A stretch of DNA of 64,000 bases from Leclercia adecarboxylata (GCF_023639785.1 NZ_CP098325.1:4340001-4404000), one strand, 5' to 3'; shown: positions 1 to 7,503, counted from the stretch's first letter. Notes: a model not told the origin generated them from the letters alone. Made by a program: numbers and translations.

Positions 1-152
1 GTGGTGCCCCCAAAGGACGGAGCAGCCTGGCCAAGCTGGGAAGTGGAGAAGAAGACCGGACGGATAGCGTCGAAATCGCGCTCTTCAACCATGCGTTGCA
101 TGAGTACAGAGCCGACCATACCGCGCCAGCCGATAAAACCAACGTTTTTCAT
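1..152 (-). CDS. asd: Aspartate-semialdehyde dehydrogenase, N-terminal part only
   Basis: Only the first 50 or so codons lie in the window; the gene runs off the left edge. The reverse strand from the ATG at 152 reads MKNVGFIGWRGMVGSVLMQR, the NADP-binding N-terminus of Asd, with the glycine-rich GWRGMVGS turn. Asd reduces aspartyl phosphate to aspartate semialdehyde in the cytoplasm, the shared step to lysine/diaminopimelate, threonine and methionine. It is divergent from yhgN, as in E. coli. Identification rests on strong resemblance to the E. coli protein over the visible part; the rest cannot be judged. Confidence 0.95.
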   Translation of the reverse strand, partial: MKNVGFIGWRGMVGSVLMQRMVEERDFDAIRPVFFSTSQLGQAAPSFGGT

Positions 153-328
153 AGCATTTTTTCCTGCAGAGGGTGTGTGCTGTTTATGCAAGCCAGTATT
201 GAACTGGGATATGCTTCACATTACAAAATGCTGCCAAAGTCGCAAGCGAAATTAATCGATGATTGCCCGGCTATCAGAAAAAGAGCTAATCATCGGATAA
301 ACCATACAAGTATCAGGGATAATCTACG

Positions 329-922
329 ATGAGCGAAATCATTTCCGCAGCTGTTTTATTGATCCTAATTATGGATCCACTCGGAAACCTGCCAATTTTC
401 ATGTCGGTGCTGAAGCACACCGAGCCGAAGCGTCGTCGGGCCATCATGATCCGCGAGCTGCTCATCGCCCTGCTGGTGATGTTTATCTTCCTGTTTGCCG
501 GCGAGAAAATCCTCGCGTTCCTGAATTTACGCGCTGAAACGGTTTCCATTTCCGGCGGGATTATTCTGTTCCTGATCGCCATCAAAATGATTTTCCCGAG
601 CAGCGAAGGCAGCAGCAGCGGCCTGCCAGCGGGCGAAGAGCCGTTTATTGTGCCGCTGGCGATTCCGCTGGTCGCCGGGCCGACCATTCTGGCGACGCTG
701 ATGCTGCTGTCGCATCAGTATCCAAACCAGATGAGCCATCTGGTGATTGCCCTGTTGATAGCCTGGGGCGGGACCTTCATCATCCTGCTGCAGTCGTCGC
801 TGTTTTTGCGCCTGCTGGGCGAGAAAGGGGTTAATGCGCTGGAACGGCTGATGGGGTTGATCCTGGTGATGATGGCGACGCAGATGTTTCTGGACGGGAT
901 TCGGGCGTGGATGAAGGGATAG
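329..922 (+). CDS. yhgN: MarC-family inner membrane protein YhgN
   Basis: A 197-residue hydrophobic protein with about six membrane segments, the same length as E. coli YhgN and nearly identical along its whole length. It belongs to the MarC/UPF0056 family; the family's transport role is not settled and the link to multiple antibiotic resistance suggested by the MarC name is doubtful. Motif-like conserved parts include MDPLGNLP near residue 15 and the GPTI/ATL segment near residue 120. The ATG at 329 is used because it gives the family length. It is divergent from asd across a 176-bp gap and is followed by a long repeat-rich spacer before gntU, which converges on it. Confidence 0.93.
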   Translation: MSEIISAAVLLILIMDPLGNLPIFMSVLKHTEPKRRRAIMIRELLIALLVMFIFLFAGEKILAFLNLRAETVSISGGIILFLIAIKMIFPSSEGSSSGLPAGEEPFIVPLAIPLVAGPTILATLMLLSHQYPNQMSHLVIALLIAWGGTFIILLQSSLFLRLLGEKGVNALERLMGLILVMMATQMFLDGIRAWMKG

Positions 923-1024
923 CACGGACAATCCCCTCGCCCCTTTGGGGAGAGGGTTAGGGTGAGGGGAACATGCAGCAGAAGTGGTAATTCCGTTCAC
1001 TTCATGTTCACCCCGGAGCCAGAC

Positions 1025-1056
1025 GCCGGGTGGCGCTTGCGCTTACCCGGCCTACG
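1025..1056. repeat. REP-type palindrome
   Basis: A GC-rich palindrome of the form GCCGGGTGGCG...TTACCCGGCCTACG, the usual enterobacterial REP (PU) sequence. Its sister copies lie at 1413-1444 and 1460-1491. Confidence 0.85.
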
Positions 1057-1184
1057 CCCCTGCCCTCATATCCAGAAATTAAATCTTCAGCGGCGAAAAT
1101 AGTCAGATAAGCACAACACCCGCAGCGGCTCCCTGGTCCGGCTGAAAATCGCTGAGTCGTTGACTGGAGGCCGGGGCGAGGCGC

Positions 1185-1367
1185 ATGGACGCGCCGAGAG
1201 GGCATAGCCTGCATGGATGCAGGCTGGTGCCCGACCCGATAGCCGAAGGAACCGCGAAGCGGCGATTTTCTTTGCCGGGAGCCGGGGTGGTCAGGGGGGC
1301 GGCGGCAAGCCCCCCTGACACGTTCACGGGTGACGTGGCATACAGAGCAGCATTGAACGTAAGGTGA
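1185..1367 (+). pseudogene. Ash/Icd-like phage-associated ORF remnant
   Basis: A 60-codon frame begins MDAPRGHSLHGCRLVPDPIA and ends DTFTGDVAYRAALNVR. These phrases resemble the small Ash or Icd-like (cell division inhibitor-like) proteins annotated many times in enterobacterial genomes and P4-type prophages, and also in intergenic repeats. In-frame codons continue upstream only to a stop at 1161, there is no obvious ribosome site, and no other phage gene is near. It is more likely a decayed or repeat-borne fragment than a working gene. The family match is from memory and is tentative. Confidence 0.35.
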
Positions 1368-1412
1368 ACGGAACCACCGCCGTTGCCGCATGTTCCCTGC
1401 ACACACAAAAAA

Positions 1413-1491
1413 GCCGGGTGGCGCTTGCGCTTACCCGGCCTACGGGAACTGAATTTTTTGTAGGTCGGGTAAGGCGAAGCCGCCACCCGAC
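1413..1491. repeat. Paired REP palindromes (BIME-like)
   Basis: Two REP units in opposite orientation, at 1413-1444 (GCCGGGTGGCG type) and 1460-1491 (GTAGGTCGGGTAAGG type), separated by 15 bases. This is the usual BIME layout. They lie beyond the end of gntU and may stabilise or end its transcript. Confidence 0.85.
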
Positions 1492-1561
1492 AAAATAAGA
1501 TCTCTGCGGCCTGATGCCCTCACCCCAACCCTCTCCCACAGGGAGAGAGAGAAAACCAGGG

Positions 1562-2902
1562 TTAGCTCAACAAGGTAAACGCAATCATCCCCACAATCGC
1601 CCCGGTCGTCCCGAGGATCGTCTCCATCATCGTCCAGGTCTTCAGCGTCTGCGCTTCCGTCGCTCCGGTAAATTTACCGAACAGCCAGAAACCCGCGTCA
1701 TTAACGTGGGACACCACGATAGACCCGCCCGCGATACAGACAGAGAGCGCGGCCATCTGCGCGCCGGAGTAGTTCAGTTGTTCAATCACCGGCATCACCA
1801 GCCCGACGGCGGTTAAACACGCCACGGTCGCGGAGCCCTGAATGATACGCACCGCCGCCGCCAGCACGAAGCAGGTCACCGCAATCGGCAGCCCCATGCC
1901 GGTGAGCGCCCCGCCCAGTGCCGGGCCAACGCCGGAATCAACCAGCACCTGCTTGAACACCCCGCCCGCACCGATCACCAGCAGGATAATGCCCGCCGGC
2001 TGCAGCGCGTGACCGCAGATTTCCATCACGCGGTCTTTCGCCATGCCCTGGCGCATCGCCAGACCGTAAATCGCCACCAGACAGGCGACCAGGATCGCGG
2101 TGAACGGATGGCCGATAAACTCAAACCATTCATAGGCGGTAGAGCCTTCAGGTACAAAACGGGCGGCAATGGTTTTCAGCCCCACCAGCACCAGCGGCAG
2201 CAGGATCAGCGCGAGGCTAAAGCCGAAGGAGGGCATTTTGTTCTCGCCCAGATGCGGCTCGGTGACGTCATCAGGAATGTGCAACTCAACGTAACGGCTG
2301 ATGAAGTTGCCCCACAGCGGACCGGCAATCAGCATGCCCGGGATCGCCGCGCACAGGCCAATCAGGATCATCCAGCCAAAGTCGGCGTGCATCTGGGATG
2401 CCAGCAGCATCGGCGCAGGCCCCGGCAGCAGAAACGCCGCCGCTGCGGCTACGCCTGCAAACAGCGGAATAACCAGCTTCACAAGGTTGGTGCCGGTATG
2501 GCGGGCCATGGAAAACGCCACGCTAATCAGCAGCACCACCGCCACCTCAAAGAACAGCGGCAGGGCGCAGATCAGACCGGCCAGACCAATGGCGTAGTGC
2601 GCCCGGCTGTGACCGAAGGATTTCAGCATTTTGACGGCGATCTGATCGACCGCCCCGGTTTCGTGCAGGATTTTGCCGAACATCGCACCAAGCGCGACCA
2701 CAATCGCCAGGAAGCCTAACGTGCCTCCCATCCCTTTTTCCATGGTCGCCGCGATTTTATCGAGCGGCATTCCGGAAAAAAGACCTGCACCAACAGAAAC
2801 CACCATCAAAGCAACAAAGGCGTGCATACGGGCCTTCATCACTAAAAACAGCAGCAACAGCACGGAGCCGACTGCTGTTAAAACAAGCGTTAACGTACTC
2901 AA
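1562..2902 (-). CDS. gntU: Low-affinity gluconate permease GntU
   Basis: A 446-residue inner membrane permease of the GntP family, the same length as E. coli GntU and almost identical to it. It imports gluconate by proton symport for the Entner-Doudoroff pathway. The sequence is hydrophobic throughout, with about a dozen membrane segments and the conserved GPAPMLLASQM, IIQGSATVA and SHVNDAGFWL segments. The start codon lies 3 bp after the gntK stop, so the two form one operon and are probably translationally linked. Control should be through the GntR operators upstream of gntK. Confidence 0.96.
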   Translation of the reverse strand: MSTLTLVLTAVGSVLLLLFLVMKARMHAFVALMVVSVGAGLFSGMPLDKIAATMEKGMGGTLGFLAIVVALGAMFGKILHETGAVDQIAVKMLKSFGHSRAHYAIGLAGLICALPLFFEVAVVLLISVAFSMARHTGTNLVKLVIPLFAGVAAAAAFLLPGPAPMLLASQMHADFGWMILIGLCAAIPGMLIAGPLWGNFISRYVELHIPDDVTEPHLGENKMPSFGFSLALILLPLVLVGLKTIAARFVPEGSTAYEWFEFIGHPFTAILVACLVAIYGLAMRQGMAKDRVMEICGHALQPAGIILLVIGAGGVFKQVLVDSGVGPALGGALTGMGLPIAVTCFVLAAAVRIIQGSATVACLTAVGLVMPVIEQLNYSGAQMAALSVCIAGGSIVVSHVNDAGFWLFGKFTGATEAQTLKTWTMMETILGTTGAIVGMIAFTLLS

Positions 2903-2905
2903 AAC

Positions 2906-3433
2906 TTACTGCCTTTTGTTAATGACCTCAATGGTGCTTGCTACAACACCGTCCAGCGGTTGATCGATATCCACCACCAGTACATCGCTTTCATCAGCGC
3001 CCGGTTCCTGCAGGGTTTCGAACTGCGTCACCAGCATCTGGGTTTTGAAGAAGTGCCCTTTGCGCGCTTTCAGGCGGGTTTCGATCACGTCGAAGTCGCC
3101 CTTCAGGTAGATAAAGGAGAGGTTGGCGTTACCTTCGCGCAGCTGGTCGCGGTAGGTCTTTTTCAGCGCCGAGCAGACGATCAGCGACACTTTATTGGTG
3201 CGCTGCATGGCAAATGCGGCGTCGTTCAGCGCCTGCAGCCAGGGTTTACGATCGTCGTCGTTCAGCGGCTCACCGGAGGCCATTTTGGTGATGTTGCTGC
3301 GCGGGTGGAGAAAGTCTCCATCAAGGAACGCAGCATGAATTTGATGCGCCACTTCGCTGGCAACGGCAGACTTACCGCTACCGGAAACGCCCATCAGGAC
3401 ATAAACGTGGTGATCAGGATTAGTGGTGCTCAA
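2906..3433 (-). CDS. gntK: Gluconokinase GntK (thermoresistant type)
   Basis: Phosphorylates gluconate to 6-phosphogluconate in the cytoplasm. The P-loop GVSGSGKS is at about residues 15-22. I place the start at a TTG (3433) that follows GAGGG by seven bases and gives 175 residues, exactly the E. coli length. A second in-frame TTG at 3451 would add six residues but overlaps the GntR operator region and lacks a good ribosome site. The gene leads the gntKU operon, with gntR upstream in the same orientation as a separate unit. Confidence 0.95.
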   Translation of the reverse strand: MSTTNPDHHVYVLMGVSGSGKSAVASEVAHQIHAAFLDGDFLHPRSNITKMASGEPLNDDDRKPWLQALNDAAFAMQRTNKVSLIVCSALKKTYRDQLREGNANLSFIYLKGDFDVIETRLKARKGHFFKTQMLVTQFETLQEPGADESDVLVVDIDQPLDGVVASTIEVINKRQ

Positions 3434-3452
3434 GGTATGTCCCTCAGTCAAT

Positions 3453-3480
3453 TGTTACGGGTAACAGTTATCGGTAACAT
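3453..3480. promoter_or_regulatory. Two adjacent GntR operators
   Basis: Positions 3453-3466 form a perfect palindrome (TGTTAC-GG-GTAACA), and 3466-3480 carry a second, slightly imperfect copy ending in GGTAACAT. Both fit the GntR consensus ATGTTACC-type dyad. They overlap the expected transcription start of gntKU and the region just before the start codon, so GntR bound here should block initiation until gluconate is present. Confidence 0.8.
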
Positions 3481-3507
3481 TGTCCTGCCGGGGCTGACGA
3501 GAAGCAA
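3479..3507 (-). promoter_or_regulatory. Predicted sigma-70 promoter of gntKU
   Basis: On the minus strand a -35 like element TTGCTT (3507-3502) and a -10 like element GACAAT (3484-3479) are separated by 17 bp. The -10 directly touches the GntR operator, as expected for a repressed promoter. Confidence 0.6.
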
Positions 3508-3534
3508 TATCCAAACGTGCGCGAAGTGAATAAG

Positions 3535-3550
3535 TGTGAGCTAGTTCAAA
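3535..3550. promoter_or_regulatory. Predicted CRP site upstream of gntKU
   Basis: TGTGA-GCTAGT-TCAAA matches the CRP dyad (TGTGA-N6-TCACA) at 8 of 10 conserved positions. Its centre lies about 70 bp upstream of the predicted gntKU start, a class I activator position. Catabolite control of gntKU is known in E. coli. Confidence 0.65.
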
Positions 3551-3559
3551 CTTGTCAGA

Positions 3560-4555
3560 CTAAATAGATCCACCTGGTGACAGCGTGAAACCTAAATCTA
3601 ACATTTTAGGCGTCACGGTCTCACCGCGAATGCGCGCCAGCAGGCGTTCTGCACCGATACGGCCCATGCGCTCACGCGGCGTCAGGACGCTCGCCAGACG
3701 CGGCTCCATCACCTGGCCGATATCATGACCGTGGAAACCGGCAATCGCCATATCCTGCGGGATGGAAAGCCCCAGACGCTGGCATTCGAAAGCGGCGCCC
3801 ACCGCGAGGTCATCGTTGGTACAGAAGATGCCATCAAGCTGCGGATATTCACGACGCGCCTGACGCATCAGCTCAATGCCGGAGGTGTAGGAAGAGGACT
3901 GCTCTACCATCACACTGTACGGCGTTAAGTTCGCGTCGAGCATCGCCTGCTCGTACCCCTTCTGTTTGATGATAGTACGTTCATCCAGACGTGCGCCAAG
4001 ATAGGCCACATGACGATGGCCGCGGGCGATGATCGCCGCCGTCATCTGGCGTGCGGCTTCAAAGTTGTCGAATCCGACCGCGATATCGAGACAAGGCGAC
4101 TGGCTGTCCATCAGTTCGACCACCGGAATACCTGCCACTTCGATCATCTTCAGCGTGCGAGGGGTATGGGTGCGTTCGGTGAGGATCAGGCCGTCAATGT
4201 TCCAGGAGAGCATCGACTCCAGACGCTCCTCTTCCAGCTCCGGCTTATAACCGTAGTGGGCGAGCATGGTCTGATAGCCAAAGGCGTCGGTCACGCTTTC
4301 AATGCCGCGAAGCACTTCGGCGAAAACCTGGTTGGTCAGGGAAGGAAGCAGGACACCCACCGCGCGGCTGGTGGCGTTGGAGAGAATATCCGGGGCGCGG
4401 TTAGGAATATAACCCAGTTCATCGAGAGCAGCGGCAATCTTGCCACGTAACGCCACGGAGACCTGCTCCGGGTTACGTAAGAAACGGCTGACCGTCATTT
4501 TAGTCACACCGACGCGATCGGCTACATCCTGAAGTACGGGTCTTTTCTTTTTCAT
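3560..4555 (-). CDS. gntR: Gluconate operon repressor GntR (LacI family)
   Basis: A LacI/GalR-family repressor of 331 residues, matching E. coli GntR in length when started at MKKKRPVLQD. The helix-turn-helix is at residues 7-28 (LQDVADRVGVTKMTVSRFL), followed by a hinge and a periplasmic-binding-protein-like domain that senses gluconate. It represses the gnt genes, including gntKU just downstream. The frame stays open eight codons upstream, but the internal ATG matches the family start. The gntK promoter region separates it from gntKU. Confidence 0.96.
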   Translation of the reverse strand: MKKKRPVLQDVADRVGVTKMTVSRFLRNPEQVSVALRGKIAAALDELGYIPNRAPDILSNATSRAVGVLLPSLTNQVFAEVLRGIESVTDAFGYQTMLAHYGYKPELEEERLESMLSWNIDGLILTERTHTPRTLKMIEVAGIPVVELMDSQSPCLDIAVGFDNFEAARQMTAAIIARGHRHVAYLGARLDERTIIKQKGYEQAMLDANLTPYSVMVEQSSSYTSGIELMRQARREYPQLDGIFCTNDDLAVGAAFECQRLGLSIPQDMAIAGFHGHDIGQVMEPRLASVLTPRERMGRIGAERLLARIRGETVTPKMLDLGFTLSPGGSI

Positions 4556-4609
4556 CGTCCTGAGAGAAATCGGTAGCAATAGATTTCCTCAGTTTATCAC
4601 GGACAAAGA

Positions 4610-4640
4610 CCAACCTTCCCCTGCGAAAGGAGAAGGCTGG
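4610..4640 (-). terminator. Hairpin after yhhW
   Basis: A 12-bp stem with two G-U wobbles (CCAGCCTTCTCC pairing with GGGGAAGGTTGG) lies 15 bases after the yhhW stop on the minus strand and is followed by a short T-rich stretch. It probably ends yhhW transcription before gntR. Confidence 0.6.
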
Positions 4641-4654
4641 AAATTATTTGTGAT

Positions 4655-5350
4655 TTAGACCGGCGGCAGGTCGAACAGCAGGATTTCAGCCGCGCTGTCG
4701 GCATGCACAGAGATCGCCTGCTCATCCCAGACAGCCAGACCGTCGCTGGTGGTGGCTTTGGTGCCGTTGATGGTCACATCGCCTTTCACCACCTGGATCC
4801 ACACTTTGCGGTTGGCGGCAATCTGGTGCACAGACTGCTCGTCTTTCGCCAGCGCCCAGCGGTAAAGCTCCATATCCTGATGCACTTTCAGCGAGCCGTC
4901 ACGGGCATCCGGAGACAGAACCAGCTGTTTGCCCTGCTCGGCGTCAAAGCGGCGCTGCTCGTAGCGCGGGGTGATGCCTTTCGCTTCCGGAATGATCCAG
5001 ATCTGGTACAGACGCAGACGGTCGGTTTTGCTTGGGTTGTATTCGGAGTGACGTACCCCGGTACCCGCGCTCATAATCTGGAACTCACCCGCCGGAACCT
5101 GCTCTTTGTTACCCATGCTGTCCTGGTGCTCAACCGCGCCGTCCAGAACGTAGGTCAGGATTTCCATGTCTTTGTGCGGGTGGGTACCAAAGCCCTGGCC
5201 CGCATCAATGACGTCATCGTTAATCACTCGCAGCGCCGAGAAGCCCATAAAATTCGGGTCGTAATAATCGGCGAACGAGAAGCTGTGCCATGAGTCCAGC
5301 CAGCCATGGTTTGCGTGACCGCGGTCGTTTGCTTTGCGTAAGAAGATCAT
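4655..5350 (-). CDS. yhhW: Pirin-like cupin YhhW (quercetin 2,3-dioxygenase activity)
   Basis: A 231-residue bicupin of the pirin family, the same length as E. coli YhhW. The first cupin has the metal ligands His57 and His59 (GTHPHKDME) and a further His and Glu in the RHSEYNP motif near residues 101-103. The E. coli protein cleaves quercetin in vitro; its physiological role is unknown. The start MIFLRKAND at 5350 is chosen by alignment; the frame extends 34 codons further without support. It lies between yhhX and gntR, all on the minus strand. Confidence 0.94.
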   Translation of the reverse strand: MIFLRKANDRGHANHGWLDSWHSFSFADYYDPNFMGFSALRVINDDVIDAGQGFGTHPHKDMEILTYVLDGAVEHQDSMGNKEQVPAGEFQIMSAGTGVRHSEYNPSKTDRLRLYQIWIIPEAKGITPRYEQRRFDAEQGKQLVLSPDARDGSLKVHQDMELYRWALAKDEQSVHQIAANRKVWIQVVKGDVTINGTKATTSDGLAVWDEQAISVHADSAAEILLFDLPPV

Positions 5351-5424
5351 CGTTTTTACCCTCAGTTCGTTTCGATGGAGTAAGTGTGGACGCAATCGAC
5401 CTGGGATCATAGAGGGTGAAAATT

Positions 5425-5465
5425 GACTCCTCTGTTCAAAATATCTGAACAAGAACAGAGGAGTC
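5425..5465 (-). terminator. Perfect 13-bp hairpin between yhhX and yhhW
   Basis: GACTCCTCTGTTC at 5425-5437 and its exact reverse complement at 5453-5465 form a 13-bp stem with a 15-base loop. It begins 8 bases after the yhhX stop and on the minus strand is followed by AATTTTC. It most likely terminates yhhX, though the U tract is short; it could also be an operator for yhhW. Confidence 0.6.
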
Positions 5466-5473
5466 GTTCAGGC

Positions 5474-6511
5474 TTATCTGGCAAGGGTTATCGTGGCAGG
5501 TGATGCCTGTTCGAAGGCGCGCTCGAGGATTTCCAGGTTGGTCATCACTTCAATTTCCTTGACGTAATTTGGGGTGCCGCGGGTGAGCGTCTCAAACAGC
5601 GCGTCGTAGACCTGGCCATAGTCGCCGGTGCCCGGTTTGATCTCCTCTTTTACCGTCACGCCCGCGTCGTTAACGTACTCCAGCACGCCCACGGAATCAT
5701 CTGCCGCAAACCCGGGCTCGCCCGGCATGATGTTGGCTTTCAGGCTGGTCTCCTGCTGGTCGATACCGTATTTGATAAACGAGCCTTTAGTGCCATGGAC
5801 GATAAATTTCGGGTAGTCCGTCTTCACCAGATGGCTGGTTTTGACGATCGCCTTCAGGTCGCCGTAGAACAGCTGCGCTTCAAAGGTATCGTCCGGGTTA
5901 GCTTTGTTACGCAGGCTGCGGATGTCATAGGCCACGTGATCCGGACGACCAAACAGGGAGATGATTTGATCCATGGTGTGCACGCCGAGACCATAGAACG
6001 AGCCATCCTGCGGCAGGCCGGGTTTGGTCTCGGCCACCGGACGGTAATAATCAAAATGGCTTTCAATTTCGACGATCTCGCCCAGCTTGCCGCTCTCAAT
6101 GGCCTGTTTCGCGGTGAGGAAGCAGGTATCGAAGCGGCGGTTCTGATAGGGGCTAACGGTCAGCCCTTTGCTGCGGGCCAGCTCGAAGAGTTCTTTGGCT
6201 TCGGCCATCGTCGGGGTGAAGGGTTTTTCCACCAGCACGTTTTTACCGGCTTCCAGGGCGCGTTTCGCGTACTCAAAATGGCTGTCGGCATGGGTGCAGA
6301 CGATCACCAGTTTCACTTCCGGGTCGTTCAGCACCTCGTCAAGATCGCTGGTGAAATGAATATGGGCGTACTGCGGGGACTGCTCTTCCGGTTTCGGGTG
6401 GCGGCGGAAGATATGCGCCACGTGCCAGCTGGCTTTACGGGTGAGGACGTACGGAAGGTGATAGCGGGTGGTGCTTTTGCCAAATCCAATAAATGCGCAG
6501 TGTAGTGTCAT
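5474..6511 (-). CDS. yhhX: Gfo/Idh/MocA-family oxidoreductase YhhX
   Basis: A 345-residue NAD(P)-dependent oxidoreductase, the same length as E. coli YhhX. The N-terminal Rossmann domain begins CAFIGFGKS, and the family motif EKPF lies near residue 97; the C-terminal half is the Gfo/Idh/MocA alpha/beta domain. The substrate is unknown. The start at MTLHCAF is chosen by alignment rather than an upstream ATG 11 codons earlier. In E. coli it neighbours ryhB; here a bactofilin gene lies between them. Confidence 0.94.
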   Translation of the reverse strand: MTLHCAFIGFGKSTTRYHLPYVLTRKASWHVAHIFRRHPKPEEQSPQYAHIHFTSDLDEVLNDPEVKLVIVCTHADSHFEYAKRALEAGKNVLVEKPFTPTMAEAKELFELARSKGLTVSPYQNRRFDTCFLTAKQAIESGKLGEIVEIESHFDYYRPVAETKPGLPQDGSFYGLGVHTMDQIISLFGRPDHVAYDIRSLRNKANPDDTFEAQLFYGDLKAIVKTSHLVKTDYPKFIVHGTKGSFIKYGIDQQETSLKANIMPGEPGFAADDSVGVLEYVNDAGVTVKEEIKPGTGDYGQVYDALFETLTRGTPNYVKEIEVMTNLEILERAFEQASPATITLAR

Positions 6512-6714
6512 GGTGTTGTTCCTGGCTAAGGTCTCTGCGTTCAACCATAGCGCAACCTGCCGGTGAAATTAACCCCGTCATTCTTTTACCGTTATCTCCC
6601 GCAAAAACAGGCCCGTGAATATATTGCTATATCGAATCCGAAAAAGGCGGCCGGAGCCTTGACCCTGACTCTCAATCTCAGGATAAGGAGGCAGTCAAAT
6701 CAACCTGCTCGCGA

Positions 6715-7383
6715 ATGGAGTCGCGCTCATTTTCTATGGACAGAAAATACCTCGCTTTAAATAGCGCACTTCTCTTCTGGCTGCTCGCCCTGGTCGCCTG
6801 GTGCTTAAACGCCCGCTCCCTGACGTGGCTGTTCGCGGCATTGACCCTGATGGCTTTTGGTATATCCCTCTTATCTAACCAGGTTAATCTCATGTTTAAA
6901 AAGCAAAAAACCACCGAAATTGACAAGCCAGAGATGCTCCCCCCGGCTCCGGTCATTGAAAAAGAAACCCCTGCAGTGGAGAAACACGGCACCACCGTTA
7001 TCGCCAGCGATGTGCACTTTGAAGGCAATATCGTCTCCGGGGGGCACGTCTACGTTCACGGGACGCTGACTGGCAATATCGATTCCAAAGAGAGCCTGAT
7101 AAAAATTATGCGCGGGGGTCAGGTGGAGGGGAACATCACCTGCCGGGAGTTGATTGTCGATGGCAAGGTTATCGGCCAGTGCAGCAGCGACGCCATTGAA
7201 ATCTGCGAACACGGTCAGGTCACGGGCACCCTGCTCTACCGGACGCTGGCGGTCAAAAAAGGCGGCGTGTTCTCCGGCACGGCGGAGGTATTACCTGCGA
7301 CAGCGGAGAAGAACAACGTTGTGGGCCTGATGAAAGAGACCCAGCCTGACATGCCTGAGTTCATCCAGCTGCAAAAGCTATAG
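6715..7383 (+). CDS. Membrane-anchored bactofilin (polymer-forming protein)
   Basis: A 222-residue protein with two hydrophobic segments at about residues 13-30 and 33-53, a charged linker, and a C-terminal beta-helical bactofilin (DUF583/CcmA-type) domain from about residue 90 to 190, visible as short repeats such as GNIVSGGHVYVHGTLTGNI and VEGNITCRELIVDGKVIG. Bactofilins self-assemble into filaments that scaffold envelope proteins; the role in enterobacteria is unknown. An alternative start is the ATG at 6736 (MDRKYLAL); neither has an ideally placed ribosome site, although AAGGAGG lies at 6685-6691. K-12 has no gene here. The stop codon is only 2 bp from the 3' end of ryhB, which converges on it. 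Confidence 0.85.
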   Translation: MESRSFSMDRKYLALNSALLFWLLALVAWCLNARSLTWLFAALTLMAFGISLLSNQVNLMFKKQKTTEIDKPEMLPPAPVIEKETPAVEKHGTTVIASDVHFEGNIVSGGHVYVHGTLTGNIDSKESLIKIMRGGQVEGNITCRELIVDGKVIGQCSSDAIEICEHGQVTGTLLYRTLAVKKGGVFSGTAEVLPATAEKNNVVGLMKETQPDMPEFIQLQKL

Positions 7384-7385
7384 GC

Positions 7386-7479
7386 AAAAAAAAGCCAGCG
7401 AGAAGCTGGCTAAAATAATACTGGAAGCAATGTGAGCAATGTCGTGCTTTCAGGTTTCCGTCGTGGACTCCCTGAACGC
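7386..7479 (-). ncRNA. ryhB: RyhB small RNA
   Basis: The reverse strand matches E. coli RyhB closely: a core with CCTGAAAGCACGACATTGC and CACATTGCTTCCAGTAT, a terminal hairpin GCCAGC-TTCTC-GCTGGC, and a run of eight T residues. The predicted 5' end (GCGTTCAGG) is at 7479, giving about 94 nt. RyhB acts with Hfq to repress mRNAs for iron-using proteins when iron is scarce. It lies between yhhX and yhhY as in E. coli, but here the bactofilin gene runs into its 3' end from the other side. Confidence 0.95.
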
Positions 7480-7481
7480 AA

Positions 7482-7503
7482 GACAATAATAATCATTCTC
7501 ATT
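7482..7503. promoter_or_regulatory. Fur box at the ryhB promoter
   Basis: The AT-rich sequence ATAATAATCATTCTCATT resembles the Fur consensus GATAATGATAATCATTATC. On the minus strand it contains a -10 like TATTAT, with a -35 like TAGACA 18 bp upstream, just before the RyhB 5' end. Fur repression of ryhB is established in E. coli. Confidence 0.8.

Larger units (their letters stand above)
965..1399. mobile_element. Putative inverted-repeat-bounded element (about 435 bp)
   Basis: The segments at 965-1003 and 1362-1398 are imperfect inverted copies of each other: both read AGGG(G)AACATGC, then GCA, then GTGG, then TTCCGTTCAC, with a few mismatches and small indels in the middle. Between them lie a REP palindrome and an ash-like reading frame. 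Such symmetrical ends suggest a non-autonomous mobile unit or a twice-inserted intergenic repeat. No transposase and no clear target duplication was found, so the mobile label is an inference. Confidence 0.35.
923..1561. other. Repeat-filled spacer between yhgN and gntU
   Basis: This 639-bp gap between convergent genes holds no convincing intact gene. It contains a GC-rich inverted repeat just after yhgN (931-972), three REP-type palindromes (1025-1056, 1413-1444, 1460-1491), a partial copy of the dispersed CTCTCCC repeat (1507-1551), and a middle section (965-1399) bounded by imperfect inverted repeats and carrying a short ash-like reading frame. All parts are described as separate entries. 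No U-rich terminator for yhgN or gntU was recognised; the hairpins may serve that purpose. Confidence 0.8.

Noticed and set aside
965..1399. Prophage or P4-type island near gntU
   Set aside because: Only one ash-like fragment is present; there is no integrase, tRNA or further phage gene.
1324..1539. Short minus-strand frames such as MGEGWGEGIRP
   Set aside because: They translate REP and CTCTCCC repeats, which give similar false frames wherever the repeats occur.
4556..4579. Longer N-terminus for gntR, and similar upstream starts for yhhW, ugpC, tusA and yhiN
   Set aside because: The extensions lack ribosome sites and are not present in the well-known homologues; internal starts give the exact family length.
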